Assembly: GCA_964388245.1 (NCBI GenBank)
Contig: CAYLZH010000001.1
Span: 1-64,000, forward strand
DNA length: 64,000 bases
Reading direction: 5' to 3'
Origin: JAIOYV01 sp964388245
GTDB taxonomy: Bacteria; Bacteroidota; Bacteroidia; Bacteroidales; M50B96
Positions within the stretch are counted from its first letter, which is position 1. Each line of letters starts with the position of its first letter. A program made the position numbers and the translations under genes. The notes beneath the pieces are model-generated. The model had not been told where the DNA came from. It made no database searches and was given only the letters and a program-made list of their open reading frames with translations. This document shows, piece by piece, positions 17,566-26,790 of the stretch.

Positions 17566-18588
17566 ATGGACAAAATAGCAATTGTAATACTTAACTGGAA
17601 CGGGCAGGAATACCTTAATCGATTCGTACCATCGGTTGCTGAACACAGTAAATTGCCAGGAACAAAAATCTGGGTAGCCGATAACGGATCGACTGATGAA
17701 TCGGTTCAATTCCTTAAGGATCATTTCCCGGAAATTAATCTGGTAGAACTCGGAAAAAATTATGGATTTACCGGTGGGTACAATAAGGCGTTAAAACAGA
17801 TATCTGCTGAATTTTACGTACTCCTGAATTCCGATGTTGAAGTTACTACAAACTGGCTTGAACCATTGCTTTCGCTGATGGAATCGGATTCTCAGATTGC
17901 TGCATGCATGCCAAAGATCAAAGCATATAATGCGAAAACATATTTCGAATATGCAGGGGCAGCAGGTGGTTTTATCGACAAGTATGGCTTCCCGTTTTGC
18001 AGAGGCCGGATATTTAATCACCTCGAAAAAGATGAAAGACAGTACGATTCATCAAACGAAATTTTCTGGGCAACAGGGGCGTGTATGTTTATAAGGTCGA
18101 ATCTGTTTCATGAATTTAAAGGATTCGATGAAGATTTTTTTGCTCACATGGAAGAAATTGATTTGTGCTGGAGATTGAAAAATTCGGGCTATTCCATAAT
18201 GATCGAACCAAATTCGGTAGTTTATCATGTTGGTGGAGGCACTTTGCCAAACGAGAGCCCGCGAAAGTTGTACCTGAATTTCAGAAATAACCTTTGGCTT
18301 CTTTTTAAAAATCTGCCGGAACAAAATTTTCGTATAATTCTTTTTAAACGACAAATTCTCGATGGCATAGCTGCAATTAAATATTTGGCTGGGTTTCAGT
18401 ACAAATCTTTCTGGGCTGTCCTAAAGGCCCACATTGTGTATTATAAGAAAAAACCCATGCTGATTGAAAAAAGGAACAATCTGATGAGGATCAGAACTAC
18501 TGATCAGGTATTTGGAGTTTATCCTAAAAGCATTGTGATATCATTTTTTCTTAAGAAGATCAGGATATTTAATGATTTAAAATGGTAA
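17566..18588 (+). CDS. Family 2 glycosyltransferase (rhamnosyltransferase-like)
   Basis: 340 residues. A GT-A fold of the WbbL/rhamnosyltransferase type: VILNWNGQEYL at the start, ADNGSTD at 38-44, the metal-binding NSDVEV at 88-93, and the acceptor-side block FDEDFFAHMEEIDLCWR. No membrane helix is seen, so it is likely membrane-peripheral. It probably adds a sugar to a surface polysaccharide, but donor and acceptor are unknown. Confidence 0.85.
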   Translation: MDKIAIVILNWNGQEYLNRFVPSVAEHSKLPGTKIWVADNGSTDESVQFLKDHFPEINLVELGKNYGFTGGYNKALKQISAEFYVLLNSDVEVTTNWLEPLLSLMESDSQIAACMPKIKAYNAKTYFEYAGAAGGFIDKYGFPFCRGRIFNHLEKDERQYDSSNEIFWATGACMFIRSNLFHEFKGFDEDFFAHMEEIDLCWRLKNSGYSIMIEPNSVVYHVGGGTLPNESPRKLYLNFRNNLWLLFKNLPEQNFRIILFKRQILDGIAAIKYLAGFQYKSFWAVLKAHIVYYKKKPMLIEKRNNLMRIRTTDQVFGVYPKSIVISFFLKKIRIFNDLKW

Positions 18589-18722
18589 AAATGTCAGTTT
18601 GCTGAACAAACACCGGGTTCTCAGGGATATCTAAGTAAGCGTTGTATCACATTTGGTATTAGATAATAAAACACAGAAGTATATTATATTGATTATATTG
18701 CGGCTACCAAAGAATAATCAAA

Positions 18723-20384
18723 ATGTGTACAAATAACTGGCAGAAATTTTATGACAAAGGAGTCAATTCAAAAATAGATTTACCATCGAAAACAATTTAC
18801 CAGATACTTGTAGATCAGGCTAAAAAGCATGCCGACCTTAACCTGCTTGTATGCATGAACAAAAAGATGAGCTTTAAAACACTCATCACTCATATCGATA
18901 ATATTGCGCAAAGTCTTGTTACACTGGGAGTTCGAAAAGGCGACCGGATCACATTTTTACTTCCCAACCTGTTTCAGTTTCCGATAGTCCATTTTGCTAT
19001 TCTCAAGATTGGGGCTATATCGGTACCCGTTAATCCATTACTTACAAAGTACGAAATCGAAAAAATAATTCTGATAAGTGGCGCCAAACTTTTGATAACC
19101 CTCGATAGATTTTATAATAAAATAGATAGGATAAATGAAACTACATCGATCGAAAAAATAGTAATATCAAAACCAACAGATTTACTGCCCATCTACTATA
19201 AAGTTATTAATCGTTTTGTGAGCAGGAAAATTCAGGCTGATTACAATAATCCAAATATTTATTCTTTCAAGGCATTATTAAAAAGTAAAGACTGCCCGGT
19301 TGTTCAGGCCGAACCATTGATGGACGAAATAGCTGTGTTGCTTTGTACAGGAGGAACAACCGGTAGCCCAAAATTAGCATCATTAACTCACAGGAATCTT
19401 ATTGCCAATTCAGCACAGGTTGCAGAATGGGTAGCTCCTTTTCGCGAGAATGACGATACAATCTTAGCAGCATTGCCATTTTTCCATAGTTTTGGATTAA
19501 CACTTTGCCTGCACATGAGTTTAATAACAGGTACTCAAACTGTTCTCATACCACGGTTTAGTGTAAAGGCAATACTTAAAGCAATTCAACGCTATAGAAT
19601 AAATTATTTCCCGGGTGTTCCAACCATGTTTGTGGCTATTAACGATGATAAAAAAAGTACCGGATACGATTTTTCATCACTTAAAATGTGCATCAGCGGT
19701 GGATTTGAGCTAAACCCTGAAGTTCAAAATCGATTCGAGCAATTAAGCAAAGCGAAACTTATCGAGAGTTATGGACTAACAGAGGCTACACCTGCTGCAA
19801 TCTCAACACCGATTTCAGGAATCAGGAAATCAAAATCAATAGGAATACCATTGCCCTCGACTGATGCAAAAATTGTTGATCAGGTGACATCCGAAGAATT
19901 ATCATCAGGAGAGATTGGAGAGCTTATAATAAAAGGGCCTCAGGTTATGAAAGGGTATTGGAATAACCCGGACGAAACTAAAAATACAATTCGGGAAGGT
20001 TGGTTATTTACAGGCGACCTGGCCAAAATGGACGAGGATGGTTTTTTTTATATCGTTGGCCGAATAAAGGAATTGATAAAATATAGTGGTTTCAACATAT
20101 TCCCTCAGGAGGTTGAAGAAGTACTTTTAAAACACGAATGCATATCCGAAGCTGGCGTATCAGGAATCAGTGACAAAAAATATGGCGAAATCGTAGTGGC
20201 ATTTATTAAAACAAAGCCGGAAACAGAAGTAACCGAACAAGAATTGATTGAACATTGTAAACAATACATCGCTAAATATAAGTTACCGCGAGAAATTCAT
20301 TTTGTTGAAAATCTTCCTCGAAATTTTGCAGGAAAAGTTTTACGCAGACAATTATCGGAACATATTAACCGACAAGAAATCTAA
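18723..20384 (+). CDS. AMP-forming long-chain acyl-CoA ligase
   Basis: 553 residues of the ANL superfamily. The P-loop-like motif GGTTGSPK is at 210-217 and YGLTEATP at 350-357. GDLAKMDEDGFFYIVGR then IKYSGFNIFPQEVEEV mark the hinge, and the catalytic Lys is in NFAGKVLRR near the C-terminus. It activates a fatty or similar carboxylic acid with ATP and CoA. A membrane acyltransferase-like gene begins 10 bp after its stop, suggesting a shared transcript. Confidence 0.85.
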   Translation: MCTNNWQKFYDKGVNSKIDLPSKTIYQILVDQAKKHADLNLLVCMNKKMSFKTLITHIDNIAQSLVTLGVRKGDRITFLLPNLFQFPIVHFAILKIGAISVPVNPLLTKYEIEKIILISGAKLLITLDRFYNKIDRINETTSIEKIVISKPTDLLPIYYKVINRFVSRKIQADYNNPNIYSFKALLKSKDCPVVQAEPLMDEIAVLLCTGGTTGSPKLASLTHRNLIANSAQVAEWVAPFRENDDTILAALPFFHSFGLTLCLHMSLITGTQTVLIPRFSVKAILKAIQRYRINYFPGVPTMFVAINDDKKSTGYDFSSLKMCISGGFELNPEVQNRFEQLSKAKLIESYGLTEATPAAISTPISGIRKSKSIGIPLPSTDAKIVDQVTSEELSSGEIGELIIKGPQVMKGYWNNPDETKNTIREGWLFTGDLAKMDEDGFFYIVGRIKELIKYSGFNIFPQEVEEVLLKHECISEAGVSGISDKKYGEIVVAFIKTKPETEVTEQELIEHCKQYIAKYKLPREIHFVENLPRNFAGKVLRRQLSEHINRQEI

Positions 20385-20394
20385 ACGAATTCAG

Positions 20395-21675
20395 ATGCTT
20401 AAAAACAGGATTTTTTCGATTGACATAATGCGGGGCATTGGAATAATGGTTCTGATTGTAATTCACCGGATCCATTACCATTGGTCCGGAATGTTTACAA
20501 CCGAAACATTAAAACCGTACTTCTCCGGGCCGTGGATGCCATTTATTGTATTTGTAATTGTTCTTTTCTCAATGGCAGGCATATTCTATTTTATGACAGG
20601 AATTGTCAATACTTTTGCACTGTATCAAAGGGTACAAAAGGGAAAATTACAACCAGGGAAGATTTTTATTTTAGGATTCGCCGGTGGAGCCTGGATTTTT
20701 ATATTGAACTACATCCAGCGCCTTTTTTTCATGAACGGCTTTGTATTTGGTGAAGATGGAGGAGTACCAAAATATCCGGCAGGTTTGCTTATAGGTTTTA
20801 TTCAGGATGCAGAAAATGTAACTTTCCGGTGGCAGCAGGTCACTGAACCTGGTACCTTATCCCTTATCGGATCGATAGTAATTATTGTTAGTATTGTGCT
20901 CAGTATAGTTCTAAGAGAAAAATTCCGAAACCGGATCGATCTGGTACAAATCGTACTGCTGATTCTTGCGGTAGTATCAATCGGTTTTTCACCATTTAGC
21001 AAATTTTACCTGAGGCCATATTTCGATCACTTGATGGCAGACGGTAATTATTTTCAGGCATTGCTAACTGGTCTTGTGGGTGAGGAATTTGGATTATCAC
21101 CCTACCTCGGTTATGGCTTTGTTGGAGCTGCAGTTGGTATCAGCCTGGCATCGGGTGAGGACAGAAAACTATTCCACAGGAAAGGGCTGTATTCGGCTAT
21201 TGCTTTAATTGTTTCAGGACTTATAATGATTTTGATATTTGACAAAACAGATGATTTTGGCCGGGGTGCCATTGGAACTGGTATATGCCTTGTCGAGCTT
21301 GGATTTTTTATTTTTCTGATTAAGTTATTGTTGAGGCTATTCGATTATATTAATGCTGAGAAACAGCGGATCAGGCAGGTAAAAACCAAAACCATCCGAA
21401 GATTTGGGATGCTTGCATTAACGGTTTATATTTTCGAACCCTTGCTTGCTGAACTATCTAAGAAAGGCATTGATTTATTGCTTGGTCCGGAATGGAACGG
21501 GCATATTCTCTATGTTACTTTTTTTGGCATTCTTTGTTTATTACTCTGGCATTTAATTCTAAGGCAATGGGAAAAATACAAATTTGCAGGATCGCTCGAA
21601 TGGTTAACAGGCATTATCCTTTTTAAACTGATTAAAAAGAAAACCGGTAAAACAAACTTTGAAGAGCTATCATAA
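20395..21675 (+). CDS. Multipass acyltransferase-like membrane protein (DUF1624/HGSNAT-like)
   Basis: 426 residues with about ten membrane helices. The N-terminus FSIDIMRGIGIMVLIVIHR matches the conserved opening of the HGSNAT/DUF1624/acyltransferase-3-like superfamily (Arg-Gly then His in the first helix), whose members move acyl groups across the membrane. The frame is open upstream inside the ligase gene, but the ATG at 20395 is chosen as it begins at the conserved motif and follows the ligase stop. Substrate unknown; adjacency to the ligase suggests acylation of a surface glycan or lipid. Confidence 0.68.
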   Translation: MLKNRIFSIDIMRGIGIMVLIVIHRIHYHWSGMFTTETLKPYFSGPWMPFIVFVIVLFSMAGIFYFMTGIVNTFALYQRVQKGKLQPGKIFILGFAGGAWIFILNYIQRLFFMNGFVFGEDGGVPKYPAGLLIGFIQDAENVTFRWQQVTEPGTLSLIGSIVIIVSIVLSIVLREKFRNRIDLVQIVLLILAVVSIGFSPFSKFYLRPYFDHLMADGNYFQALLTGLVGEEFGLSPYLGYGFVGAAVGISLASGEDRKLFHRKGLYSAIALIVSGLIMILIFDKTDDFGRGAIGTGICLVELGFFIFLIKLLLRLFDYINAEKQRIRQVKTKTIRRFGMLALTVYIFEPLLAELSKKGIDLLLGPEWNGHILYVTFFGILCLLLWHLILRQWEKYKFAGSLEWLTGIILFKLIKKKTGKTNFEELS

Positions 21676-21720
21676 CAGGTAATGGGTAATTCCATATATT
21701 TCGAACCAATTGATTTTTGA

Positions 21721-21752
21721 TTTGTAAAGTGTCGCTGTTTTTTATAATTTTA
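21721..21752 (+). promoter_or_regulatory. Possible promoter of the cytidylate-kinase-like gene
   Basis: TTTG (21721-21724) and TAATTTTA (21745-21752, one mismatch to TAnnTTTG) are 20 nt apart, the expected spacing for a Bacteroidetes promoter, about 100 bp upstream of the start codon. Confidence 0.35.
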
Positions 21753-21841
21753 ATATTGGAAAATTATTTAAACAGATGTTATTTGATAATATGCATCAAA
21801 CTTTTTACAAAATAGAGTTTAGTTAATGAAAACCAGGCAAA

Positions 21842-21848
21842 GAGGAGG
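21842..21848 (+). promoter_or_regulatory. Strong Shine-Dalgarno site
   Basis: GAGGAGG lies 5 nt before the ATG at 21854. Most starts in this window lack a purine-rich Shine-Dalgarno sequence, as is usual in Bacteroidota, so this one stands out and fixes the start. Confidence 0.6.
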
Positions 21849-21853
21849 AACCA

Positions 21854-22543
21854 ATGGATAATTTACTGTTGAATTATTTTCAAACAAGAATGAACAAGGA
21901 ATATGCCGGCACTTCGGAAAAAGAAGAACCGGGCCCGGTAATAACTCTGTCGCGCGATTATGGCTGTCCGGGAAAAAAGATCGCTACCTTGATCTCTGAT
22001 AAGATCGATGAAAAATACGGGCAGCAATGGAAAATGATCAGCAAGGAAATTCTTGAAACACTTGCCAATGAATTAAACCTTAATCCTTCGGTAATACAAG
22101 ACTTAGCAAATTTCGAAGATCGCCGGATCTCTGATTACATAGCCCTGCTCCTTTCGAGTGATTACTATCCTGGCGAAATAAAAATAAAAAATACCATCTC
22201 GGAAATAATCCTATCGTTTGCCAATAAGGGAAATGCTATTATTGTTGGGCGGGCTGGCTTTTATATTACAAAACACATACATCGATCATATCATATTAAA
22301 CTTTACGCACCCATTGAATGGCGCATCGATTACATGAGCGAAAAAAGTGGTATATCATATCCCGATGCCATAAAGCTTGTTGAAGAAATGAATCGAAAGC
22401 GCGAACAATTTTTGAAGTTTTTTGCATCTCAAAAAAAATCTGAATTCGAATTCGATGCAACCTTTGACTGCTCACTTTTAACCAACGAGCAGATTGTATC
22501 GAAGGTGTTATCAGATATCGAATCAAGAAATCTTGTAGTGTAA
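21854..22543 (+). CDS. Cytidylate kinase-like family protein
   Basis: 229 residues. It resembles the cytidylate_kin2 family: ITLSRDYGCPGKKIA replaces the usual SREYGSGG P-loop, followed by MISKEIL, the NMP-binding helix region, NAIIVGRAGFYI and the arginine-bearing HIKLYAPIEWRIDYM. It is not the housekeeping Cmk and its substrate is unproven. The variant P-loop (GCPGKK) has its key Lys shifted, so activity is uncertain. Confidence 0.7.
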   Translation: MDNLLLNYFQTRMNKEYAGTSEKEEPGPVITLSRDYGCPGKKIATLISDKIDEKYGQQWKMISKEILETLANELNLNPSVIQDLANFEDRRISDYIALLLSSDYYPGEIKIKNTISEIILSFANKGNAIIVGRAGFYITKHIHRSYHIKLYAPIEWRIDYMSEKSGISYPDAIKLVEEMNRKREQFLKFFASQKKSEFEFDATFDCSLLTNEQIVSKVLSDIESRNLVV

Positions 22544-22679
22544 AATAAACTGATTTTTAATAAAAATTATTAATTGATTACCGAATTGCTTTCTACCCCC
22601 TCAATTGAGACGCTCAATTCCTTTTCCCGATTCGTAAAATCTTAAAATTATCATTAAAATTGCAGCCTAAACTATATCA

Positions 22680-23783
22680 ATGGAAGAAAAAAGAAGCTCT
22701 GCAAAAGCCAGAAACACGAGTATAGATATTGCCAAATCAGTGTCTTTTTTTGGGATGGCCATTATGGCTTACATTTTGGCCTTTCGCGGTGGTGATGCCT
22801 TACAAAGTTTACCCATGAATGTGTTTCACGGCAAGTTTGCAGGATCGCTGATTTTCCTTTTCGGGGCATCGTATTTTTTAATGGTAAAAAAATATATCCG
22901 TTATGGTAGCATACCGAAATTAACAAAAATCCGAAACCAGGTTATTTACAGAGGCATTTTTTATATCCTTTTAGGATCACTACTTTTTTCTTTTTGGCCC
23001 TTCGACATACTTCATTATTATGGGATTTTTATACTAATCGGAATAATTTTTATGTCGGCTCAGAAAATTGTACTTTGGTCAATAGCACTTCTGTTAATTG
23101 CCGGTTTTGCAATTGTTTTCGGGGCTCTTGATTTTCCAGCCGATTGGTACGAGTTAACAAATGTACCAACACGATTATTTTCTCCTCGTTTTCAGCTGTC
23201 AAATATTTTTTACCAGGGAAAGTTTTCGATTCTTCCTTATGGAGCATTCTTTATTCTTGGAATTTGGTACGGCGGTCTCACTCTTACAAAATCAGCTGTT
23301 CACTTGTTTATTTTCCGCCTCGCATTTCCGGTATTTATCATTATTGAATTAGGATCGGCAATTTTTCAGAACTATATTCCAATGCTCAACATTGGCGATC
23401 TGGAGTGGTTAGTCCGGATACTAACATCAACACGTTCGAATCCACCATTACCTCTTTTTGTAATTTCTACACTTGCATTTTCATTCAGCCTGGTCTCAGG
23501 TTTCAATATTCTAAAAGAAAAATATGACGGTAGTACGCTCTTAAAAATATTCGAACGTGCCGGTCGTATGATCTTTACATTGTTGGTTTTTCAGGCATTA
23601 GCCGGCATAGCAGTGCAGTACATTTTCTTTGACCATACACTGCAAAGCATTGGTTTTCTTGTTACTTTCAACATCTTGTTTGTTATACTCTCTCTTCTTA
23701 TTGTGTTGTTAATATCAAGATCGAACCGGCGTGGACCGATTGAAGGATTAATGCGTAGTTTTACCGGATATAAAAAGCGATAA
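22680..23783 (+). CDS. Multipass membrane protein, DUF418/acyltransferase-like
   Basis: 367 residues with about ten hydrophobic helices. The N-terminus NTSIDIAKSVSFFGMAIMAY recalls the DUF418/HGSNAT opening (S-x-D-x-x-[RK]) but lacks the Arg-Gly and His, and the gene is distant from its neighbour at 20395-21675. The C-terminal portion (FERAGRMIFTLLVFQ) resembles the DUF418 core. Assignment is tentative; it could be a degenerate acyltransferase. Confidence 0.5.
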   Translation: MEEKRSSAKARNTSIDIAKSVSFFGMAIMAYILAFRGGDALQSLPMNVFHGKFAGSLIFLFGASYFLMVKKYIRYGSIPKLTKIRNQVIYRGIFYILLGSLLFSFWPFDILHYYGIFILIGIIFMSAQKIVLWSIALLLIAGFAIVFGALDFPADWYELTNVPTRLFSPRFQLSNIFYQGKFSILPYGAFFILGIWYGGLTLTKSAVHLFIFRLAFPVFIIIELGSAIFQNYIPMLNIGDLEWLVRILTSTRSNPPLPLFVISTLAFSFSLVSGFNILKEKYDGSTLLKIFERAGRMIFTLLVFQALAGIAVQYIFFDHTLQSIGFLVTFNILFVILSLLIVLLISRSNRRGPIEGLMRSFTGYKKR

Positions 23784-23859
23784 TATTCCACTTTTATTGA
23801 CAGATTTCTGAAACAAGATTCGAAAATTTCAGTACATGAAATATTACTATTGACAAAAC

Positions 23860-24699
23860 ATGAAAGTGGATTCAAAATTTCTCGAAAATCAAAATATTGA
23901 AATTGATTTGCTTCTCGAAGGAGTTTACCAGAAGTATGGATATGATTTCAGGAATTACGGAAAAGCACATGTCAAACGAAGGTTAATGCATCGCCTTAAT
24001 CTATCAGGGTTCAATAATTTTATCGAATTGCTTAATAAAATTATGTATGATGCTTCATTTTTTGATAAGCTTTTACTCGATCTTTCAATCAATGTAACCG
24101 AAATGTTTCGGGATCCACACTTTTACCTGGCTATTCGAAAAGAAGTTATCCCTTTATTGAAAACATATCCCTTTTTAAAAATCTGGCATGCAGGATGTTC
24201 AACAGGCGAAGAGGTTTATTCAATGGCTATACTTTTAGATGAAGAGGGCTTATACGACCGTACCCAGATCTATGCAACCGATTTTAACCAGGTTGTACTA
24301 AAAAAAGCAAAAGAAGGCATTTATCCTGTGCGCAATATTAAGGAGTATACGCAGAATTACCAGGATTCCGGAGGATTAAACTCATTCAGCAACTACTATA
24401 ATGCTAGATACGATTCGGCTATCATGGATAATAACCTGAAAAGAAACATTGTTTTTGCCGATCACAACCTGGTACAGGATGGCGTTTTTGGTGAGATGAA
24501 TATGATCGTGTGCCGCAATGTATTGATATATTTCGACAGGAATCTGCAGAACCGCGTTATCAATCTTTTTAAAGAAAGCCTAATTCCGGGAGGTGTACTA
24601 TGCCTTGGATCGAAAGAATCGATAAAATTTACCAATCATTACCAAAGTTTTGACCCAATTGTTGAGAAAGAGAAAATATTTAAAAAGATCTACGAATAA
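23860..24699 (+). CDS. cheR: CheR-type protein-glutamate methyltransferase
   Basis: 279 residues. An N-terminal helical domain with the basic RRLMHRL patch (41-47) and the motif NVTEMFRDP (78-86) is followed by the SAM-binding GCSTGEE (112-118), ATDFNQ and CRNVLIYFD. It transfers methyl groups from SAM to receptor glutamates. No chemoreceptor, CheA, CheW or CheY gene is present. It overlaps cheB by about 50 bp. Confidence 0.9.
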   Translation: MKVDSKFLENQNIEIDLLLEGVYQKYGYDFRNYGKAHVKRRLMHRLNLSGFNNFIELLNKIMYDASFFDKLLLDLSINVTEMFRDPHFYLAIRKEVIPLLKTYPFLKIWHAGCSTGEEVYSMAILLDEEGLYDRTQIYATDFNQVVLKKAKEGIYPVRNIKEYTQNYQDSGGLNSFSNYYNARYDSAIMDNNLKRNIVFADHNLVQDGVFGEMNMIVCRNVLIYFDRNLQNRVINLFKESLIPGGVLCLGSKESIKFTNHYQSFDPIVEKEKIFKKIYE

Positions 24700-25261
24700 A
24701 CGCTATGAGGCTATTGTGATTGGTGTTTCGGCAGGGGGGATTAATGCGCTTACAAAAATAATAAGCAACATTCCCGGCTCATTTCAGTTACCTTTAATTA
24801 TTGTACAACATATTAGCCCCAAATCCGAAAATTACCTGATCGATATACTTTCTAAAGCATCCGAATTAAAAGTAAAAGAAGTAGAGGAGAAAGAACCTGT
24901 TTCATCAGGAATTATCTATGTTGCCCCACCCAACTACCATGTTCTTGTCGATGATGACCGCACTATTGCACTTTCAACAGAAGACCGCATTAGTTTTGCA
25001 CGCCCATCGATTGATGTCCTGTTCGAATCGGCAGCATTTGTTTATACATCGAGATTAATCGGGATAATCTTAACCGGGGCAAATAAAGACGGGGCCATTG
25101 GTCTTAAATGGATCAAGGATTTAGGGGGTATGGTAATTGTACAAAATCCGGCCACTGCCGAAGTAAACTCTATGCCAATTGCAGCCATACAAAACACCAA
25201 TGTTGATTATATTCTGAACCTTGACGAAATCGGACCTAAAATCGTTGAATTAAGTAGCTGA
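24650..25261 (+). CDS. cheB: CheB-type methylesterase domain, without receiver domain
   Basis: 203 residues, catalytic domain only. The triad is Ser27 (GVSAGG), His54 (IVQHIS) and Asp147 (GANKDGA). The usual N-terminal response-regulator receiver is missing, so phospho-control through CheA is not possible in cis. No ATG or GTG lies in frame before the catalytic Ser motif region; the upstream candidates are TTG at 24650, 24659 and 24662, inside cheR. The exact start is therefore unsure. It pairs with cheR in one transcript. Confidence 0.85.
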   Translation: MTQLLRKRKYLKRSTNKRYEAIVIGVSAGGINALTKIISNIPGSFQLPLIIVQHISPKSENYLIDILSKASELKVKEVEEKEPVSSGIIYVAPPNYHVLVDDDRTIALSTEDRISFARPSIDVLFESAAFVYTSRLIGIILTGANKDGAIGLKWIKDLGGMVIVQNPATAEVNSMPIAAIQNTNVDYILNLDEIGPKIVELSS

Positions 25262-25269
25262 TTTTAAAA

Positions 25270-26055
25270 TTATCCTTCTGTTATTTCCCTTTGTAAAATA
25301 TCAAAAAAAACATGGTGTGCATATTTCTCTTTCCATGGAGAATGACCACACCTCGGAAGAATTATCATCCTAAAATCATTAATTAACGATGACAATGGTT
25401 TTTCAACTCCTTCCACCGGATGTGGATCGTAATCACCATGAATAGCTACAACCGGACATTTTATTCTCGCTATTTCTTTCAATAAACCTCCTGATTTTCG
25501 AAGGATTTCTGCTTCGGTCCAAACTGATTGAAACATCTCAGGATCGTAAACTGTTTCTTCGTTATTTACGGATTTGAGGTCATACGAATCGGCCTTTGAC
25601 ATAAGTTCACCAAATCGTTGAAATTGATGAGGATTGTCGTTGCCATTCCTGAGCTCCCGAATAATACTTTGAATTTTAGTCCTGTCCTTTGCATCTAATC
25701 GATTTAACCGGATTTGAGTAAGATTTGTGTTGTACTTCTCGTCAAACGATCCTGCAGAAATTAGTATTAGCTTTTTAGCCAGATGCGGGTATTTTGCTAA
25801 TACCAAAACAGCCAGCCAGGCACCCCACGAATGTCCGGCTAACACAATAGGCTGTGATATAAACGAATTCAATTGATCATGAACTTCATCGATTAATCCA
25901 TCAATCGATAATTTTGTTTGAACAAGCTCAAGAATCCCACATTTATCAGCCAATTCTTTTGCTACAGGCATCAAGTCGCCTTTTGCTCCCGGGCCTCCAT
26001 GTAGCAGGGCTGCCAAATAGGGTTCTTTGCCATATTTTCTGACTGTTGCTATCAT
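25270..26055 (-). CDS. Alpha/beta hydrolase
   Basis: 261 residues. The oxyanion motif HGGPGA is at 19-24 and the nucleophile Ser76 in GHSWGAW. A C-terminal Asp lies in HGDYDPHP and the His in CGHSPW. The HGGPG motif recalls prolyl-iminopeptidase-type hydrolases, but the protein is shorter. The frame runs to a TTG at 26082; the ATG at 26055 is preferred. It converges tail-to-tail with cheB (8 bp between stops). Confidence 0.8.
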   Translation of the reverse strand: MIATVRKYGKEPYLAALLHGGPGAKGDLMPVAKELADKCGILELVQTKLSIDGLIDEVHDQLNSFISQPIVLAGHSWGAWLAVLVLAKYPHLAKKLILISAGSFDEKYNTNLTQIRLNRLDAKDRTKIQSIIRELRNGNDNPHQFQRFGELMSKADSYDLKSVNNEETVYDPEMFQSVWTEAEILRKSGGLLKEIARIKCPVVAIHGDYDPHPVEGVEKPLSSLINDFRMIILPRCGHSPWKEKYAHHVFFDILQREITEG

Positions 26056-26131
26056 TATTTTACTTTTCTTTATCAGCAACAAAATTATGTTTTTAAAAGA
26101 TTCAAATAATTAATTATAAATTGATCCGGAT

Positions 26132-26731
26132 ATGAATATCTGTGTCTTTTGTTCGTCGAGCAATGCACTCGACAAAATCTACTTCGAAGCCGCACGGCAA
26201 CTTGGAGGACTAATGGCCGCGAGGCATCATGATTTAATTTATGGTGGATCGAATGTAGGTTTGATGAATGAGCTTGCAAATACACTTAAAACCCGTGGAA
26301 GAAGCGTCACAGGCGTTATTCCGGAGCTGATCAGGGACAAGGGCTTGTCGCATGCAAATATCGATGAACTAATTATAACCCCCGACATGACCGACCGCAA
26401 AAAAACCATGGCCCGTTTGTCTGATGCATTTATCGCCATGCCCGGAGGATTTGGTACCCTTGAAGAAACTCTTGAAATTATCACCCTGAAACAATTACAG
26501 GTTCACAACAAGCCTGTTGTTTTTTTAAATACAGATGGTTTTTATGATAAACTAATGGCGTTTTTCGAAGTATTTTACAGTAATTATTTTGCTAAAAGAG
26601 ATTATCGCGAATATTATTACCTGGCCAACACCCCTGATGATGCAATAAATTACATCGAAAATTATTCGGCTCCTGATTTTAAAGATAAATGGTACTGGGT
26701 TGGAGCAGATGAATTCAGGAAAAACGAATAA
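26132..26731 (+). CDS. LOG-family (TIGR00730) nucleoside 5'-monophosphate phosphoribohydrolase
   Basis: 199 residues of Rossmann fold, starting MNICVFCSSS, with the signature PGGFGTLEE at 104-112 and the preceding RKKTM. The family cleaves cytokinin-type nucleotides or AMP to base and ribose-5-phosphate. It is divergent from the hydrolase gene at 26055, with a 76-bp shared promoter region. Physiological substrate is unknown in bacteria of this group. Confidence 0.87.
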   Translation: MNICVFCSSSNALDKIYFEAARQLGGLMAARHHDLIYGGSNVGLMNELANTLKTRGRSVTGVIPELIRDKGLSHANIDELIITPDMTDRKKTMARLSDAFIAMPGGFGTLEETLEIITLKQLQVHNKPVVFLNTDGFYDKLMAFFEVFYSNYFAKRDYREYYYLANTPDDAINYIENYSAPDFKDKWYWVGADEFRKNE

Positions 26732-26790
26732 TATTTTCTCATAATTCTTTTATACCTGAAATTATAAAACCGATTACTTCCGGCGGCTAA

